DNA of 64,000 nt from Candidatus Gastranaerophilales bacterium (lineage in GTDB: Bacteria > Cyanobacteriota > Vampirovibrionia > Gastranaerophilales > Gastranaerophilaceae), in assembly GCA_944325735.1 (NCBI GenBank), contig CALVBI010000002.1:186001-250000 (forward strand). The letters are read 5' to 3'. The notes beneath the pieces are model-generated. The model was not told the origin of the DNA. It saw only the letters and a list, made by a program, of their open reading frames with translations, and made no database searches. Made by a program: the position numbers and the translations under genes. Shown here piece after piece: positions 62,543-64,000 of the stretch. Within the stretch, counting starts at the first letter, position 1. Every line of letters begins with the position of its first letter.

Positions 62543-63182
62543 TTTCAAATTCTGTTATTTCTGGAGTTGATTTATTTAATCTTAATATAGCATTTTGAGC
62601 TTTTAGATTATCAACGCATATATGTAGCCCAAGTCCGCTGCCTGTAGATTTTGTAGTATAGCCTTCTTCAAAGATCATTGATTGTTTTTCTTTTGAGATT
62701 GGACTTCCGTTATTTGAAATTTTTATGTGTACCTCATTATTTTTAATTTCTAGTGAAACATTAATTTGACCCTTATGTTCGATAGCTTCTATGGCATTTT
62801 TTATTATGTTTACGATGCAAGCTAGGAATTTATTTTCATCTATGTATACTTTTGAATCATTTTGAATATGACAATTTATAGTAATTTCTTTTTCATGAAT
62901 ATATACAGTAGATAGTTTTACTCCTTCTTCTAGAATTTCTTTAATATTGCATTCTTTTGGTGAAAAGTTATTTAAAGATTTTAGATCAAGTAATGAATTA
63001 TTCATTATTTTTAATGATTTGCTAATACAATTTATAGCATTGTTGATTGATTTGTTTTCTATTCCTTCTTGTTCTAAATTCTTTTTTATAATTTGGGTGT
63101 AAATTTCGCAAATAGAAAGGTGATTTCTTATTTCATGTGCTACACATCTTGATTGTTCGTATATTAAATTAGTATTATTCAT
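62523..63182 (-). CDS. Soluble histidine kinase (sensor domain absent)
   Basis: 219 residues. CVAHEIRNHLSICE is the phospho-acceptor His box, NIIKNAIEAIEHKG the N box, GSGLGLHICVDNLKAQN the G2 box. No membrane or PAS domain precedes the H box, so the signal must come from inside the cell or a partner. Second gene after the response regulator, with a hairpin between. GAGG precedes the ATG. Confidence 0.88.
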   Translation of the reverse strand: MNNTNLIYEQSRCVAHEIRNHLSICEIYTQIIKKNLEQEGIENKSINNAINCISKSLKIMNNSLLDLKSLNNFSPKECNIKEILEEGVKLSTVYIHEKEITINCHIQNDSKVYIDENKFLACIVNIIKNAIEAIEHKGQINVSLEIKNNEVHIKISNNGSPISKEKQSMIFEEGYTTKSTGSGLGLHICVDNLKAQNAILRLNKSTPEITEFEIILPVA

Positions 63183-63199
63183 TTCGCCTCTTCAACATT

Positions 63200-63229
63200 A
63201 AAGGTTCAGTTTTTTAAGACTGAACCTTT
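63200..63229 (-). terminator. Hairpin between response regulator and kinase
   Basis: AAAGGTTCAGT/ACTGAACCTTT 11-bp stem. May attenuate transcription into the kinase gene. Confidence 0.55.
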
Positions 63230-63254
63230 AAACACTTATATTAAAAGTATCAAA

Positions 63255-63950
63255 TTAAACAGCCATTTTATGTCTTCTGTTTGCAAAACCATTGTTTAGT
63301 GCGTATAAAACAGCTTGAGTTCTGTCATTTACTTGTAGTTTTTGGAATATATTATTTACGTGAGTCTTAACTGTAGTTTCAGATATAAATAATTTTCCTG
63401 CAATACCCTTGTAGTTATTACCCTGTGTAAGTAAGTCTAATACTTCTTCTTCTCTAGCTGTTAAATATGTAAGTAAATTTTCTTCTGCAGCTGTTTGAGC
63501 TTCTTCTTTGAATGAACGTTGAAAATATTCGAAAAATCTTGATGTAAGAGCATTTGGAAGATAAATTTTGCCAGACGCAACTTCATCCATAGCGTATATA
63601 AGTTGAGCTGATGCCATAGTTTTTAAAACATAGCCTTTAGCTCCTATTTTCATAGCTCTAAAGATTAGATCAGCATCATCATAGCCGCTTAATGCAATTA
63701 CTCTGATCCCTAAGTCTAATTTTTCTATTTCTTGGATTGCTTGAAGGCCGTCTTTTTCTGGCATATTAACATCCATTAAGATAATGTCAGGGCGATATTT
63801 CTTTGCTAAGTTAATTCCAATATTTGCACTTGTTGTTGCACCTACTACTTCATAACTGCTTTCAAGTGTAATTAATTCTTTAACTCCTCTTAAATGATCA
63901 GCGTTATCATCGATTAATAATACTCTTGATCTTCTTTTGAACTCTCTCAT
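63255..63950 (-). CDS. NarL/LuxR-type response regulator
   Basis: 231 residues. Receiver domain with DDN acidic pocket (LLIDDNADH), phospho-Asp in IILMDVNMPEKDG and Lys in GYVLKTMA; then an LuxR-type HTH (LTAREEEVLDLLTQGNN ... ISETTVKTHVNNIFQKL). GGGAG lies before the ATG. Partner of the kinase at 62523. Confidence 0.92.
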   Translation of the reverse strand: MREFKRRSRVLLIDDNADHLRGVKELITLESSYEVVGATTSANIGINLAKKYRPDIILMDVNMPEKDGLQAIQEIEKLDLGIRVIALSGYDDADLIFRAMKIGAKGYVLKTMASAQLIYAMDEVASGKIYLPNALTSRFFEYFQRSFKEEAQTAAEENLLTYLTAREEEVLDLLTQGNNYKGIAGKLFISETTVKTHVNNIFQKLQVNDRTQAVLYALNNGFANRRHKMAV

Positions 63951-64000
63951 TTTTTATCTCCCTGTTTTTTAAGCTTCCCTCTACACTATACATACTACTA

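Overview
The window is an AT-rich (roughly 30% GC) bacterial chromosome segment. Gram-negative envelope genes (kdsD, a TolC-type channel, an AsmA-like protein, a secreted TspO/WG-repeat set), prepilin-like proteins with the FTLAEVLxTLGIIGVV signature, and a set of large membrane proteins with no obvious relatives outside one lineage together suggest a non-photosynthetic gut cyanobacterial relative (Vampirovibrionia/'Melainabacteria', order Gastranaerophilales). That assignment is inferred from protein style only; no rRNA is present.

Layout. 1-3.1 kb: the 5' end of kdsD, a small unknown gene, a membrane-anchored ADP-ribosyltransferase-like protein and an NhaD/ArsB-type transporter. 3.2-7.8 kb: an EmrAB-TolC type efflux system with its MarR regulator; one perfect palindrome between marR and tolC covers both divergent -10 boxes. 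7.8-9.3 kb: a secreted unknown protein and a radical SAM protein. 9.3-16.6 kb: a galactose cluster (galT, galK, a sugar/H+ symporter, an amylomaltase-like enzyme, galM). 16.6-19.6 kb: a flavoprotein and a Zn/Cd P-type ATPase with a CadC/SmtB repressor. 19.6-24.4 kb: WG-repeat, AsmA-like, TspO and SGNH proteins. 24.5-28.8 kb: a MerR (NmlR/AdhR-like) regulator and a four-gene operon (flavoprotein, DXS-like transketolase, double CMD protein, cupin) that carries a MerR-type operator. 28.8-33.7 kb: an RHH/NifX-like protein, an orphan, a secreted SNase-phospholipase D fusion nuclease and a PAPS-reductase-like protein. 33.9-36.8 kb: a small degenerate element at a tRNA-Ser gene, bounded by ~180-bp direct repeats and carrying an XRE regulator, a MuF-type phage head domain, a serum-amyloid-A-like protein and a decayed gene. 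37-52.6 kb: DUF151, small proteins, three prepilin-like genes, trmFO, an ECF sigma/anti-sigma/CpxP unit, cysK and groESL. 52.6-57.4 kb: a peptide ABC importer and MgtC. 57.4-63.9 kb: a UbiB-like kinase fused to a large membrane domain, another lineage-specific membrane protein, and a NarL-type response regulator with a soluble histidine kinase.

The most interesting feature is a set of three prepilin-like genes (38.6, 43.1 and 51.8 kb). Each starts with a strong ribosome binding site, an ATG, the codons for MKRF and a tract of exactly ten G. In all three the tract puts the start out of frame with the pilin, and one extra G (or two fewer) restores one long reading frame. For the gene at 38.6 kb there is no other start that keeps the prepilin cleavage motif. 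For the other two, the 33 codons between tract and pilin are conserved, Cys-rich, free of indels and vary mostly at third codon positions. This looks like a homopolymeric phase-switch (or slippage) system on surface pilins; homopolymer assembly error is the main alternative.

Two further window-wide signals are worth checking: an A-tract motif (core TAGCAAAAAA) just upstream of several lineage-specific membrane-protein genes, and at least eight genes whose ATG lies exactly 6 nt after a -10 box (often TGTTATnnT) with no ribosome binding site, which predicts leaderless mRNAs.
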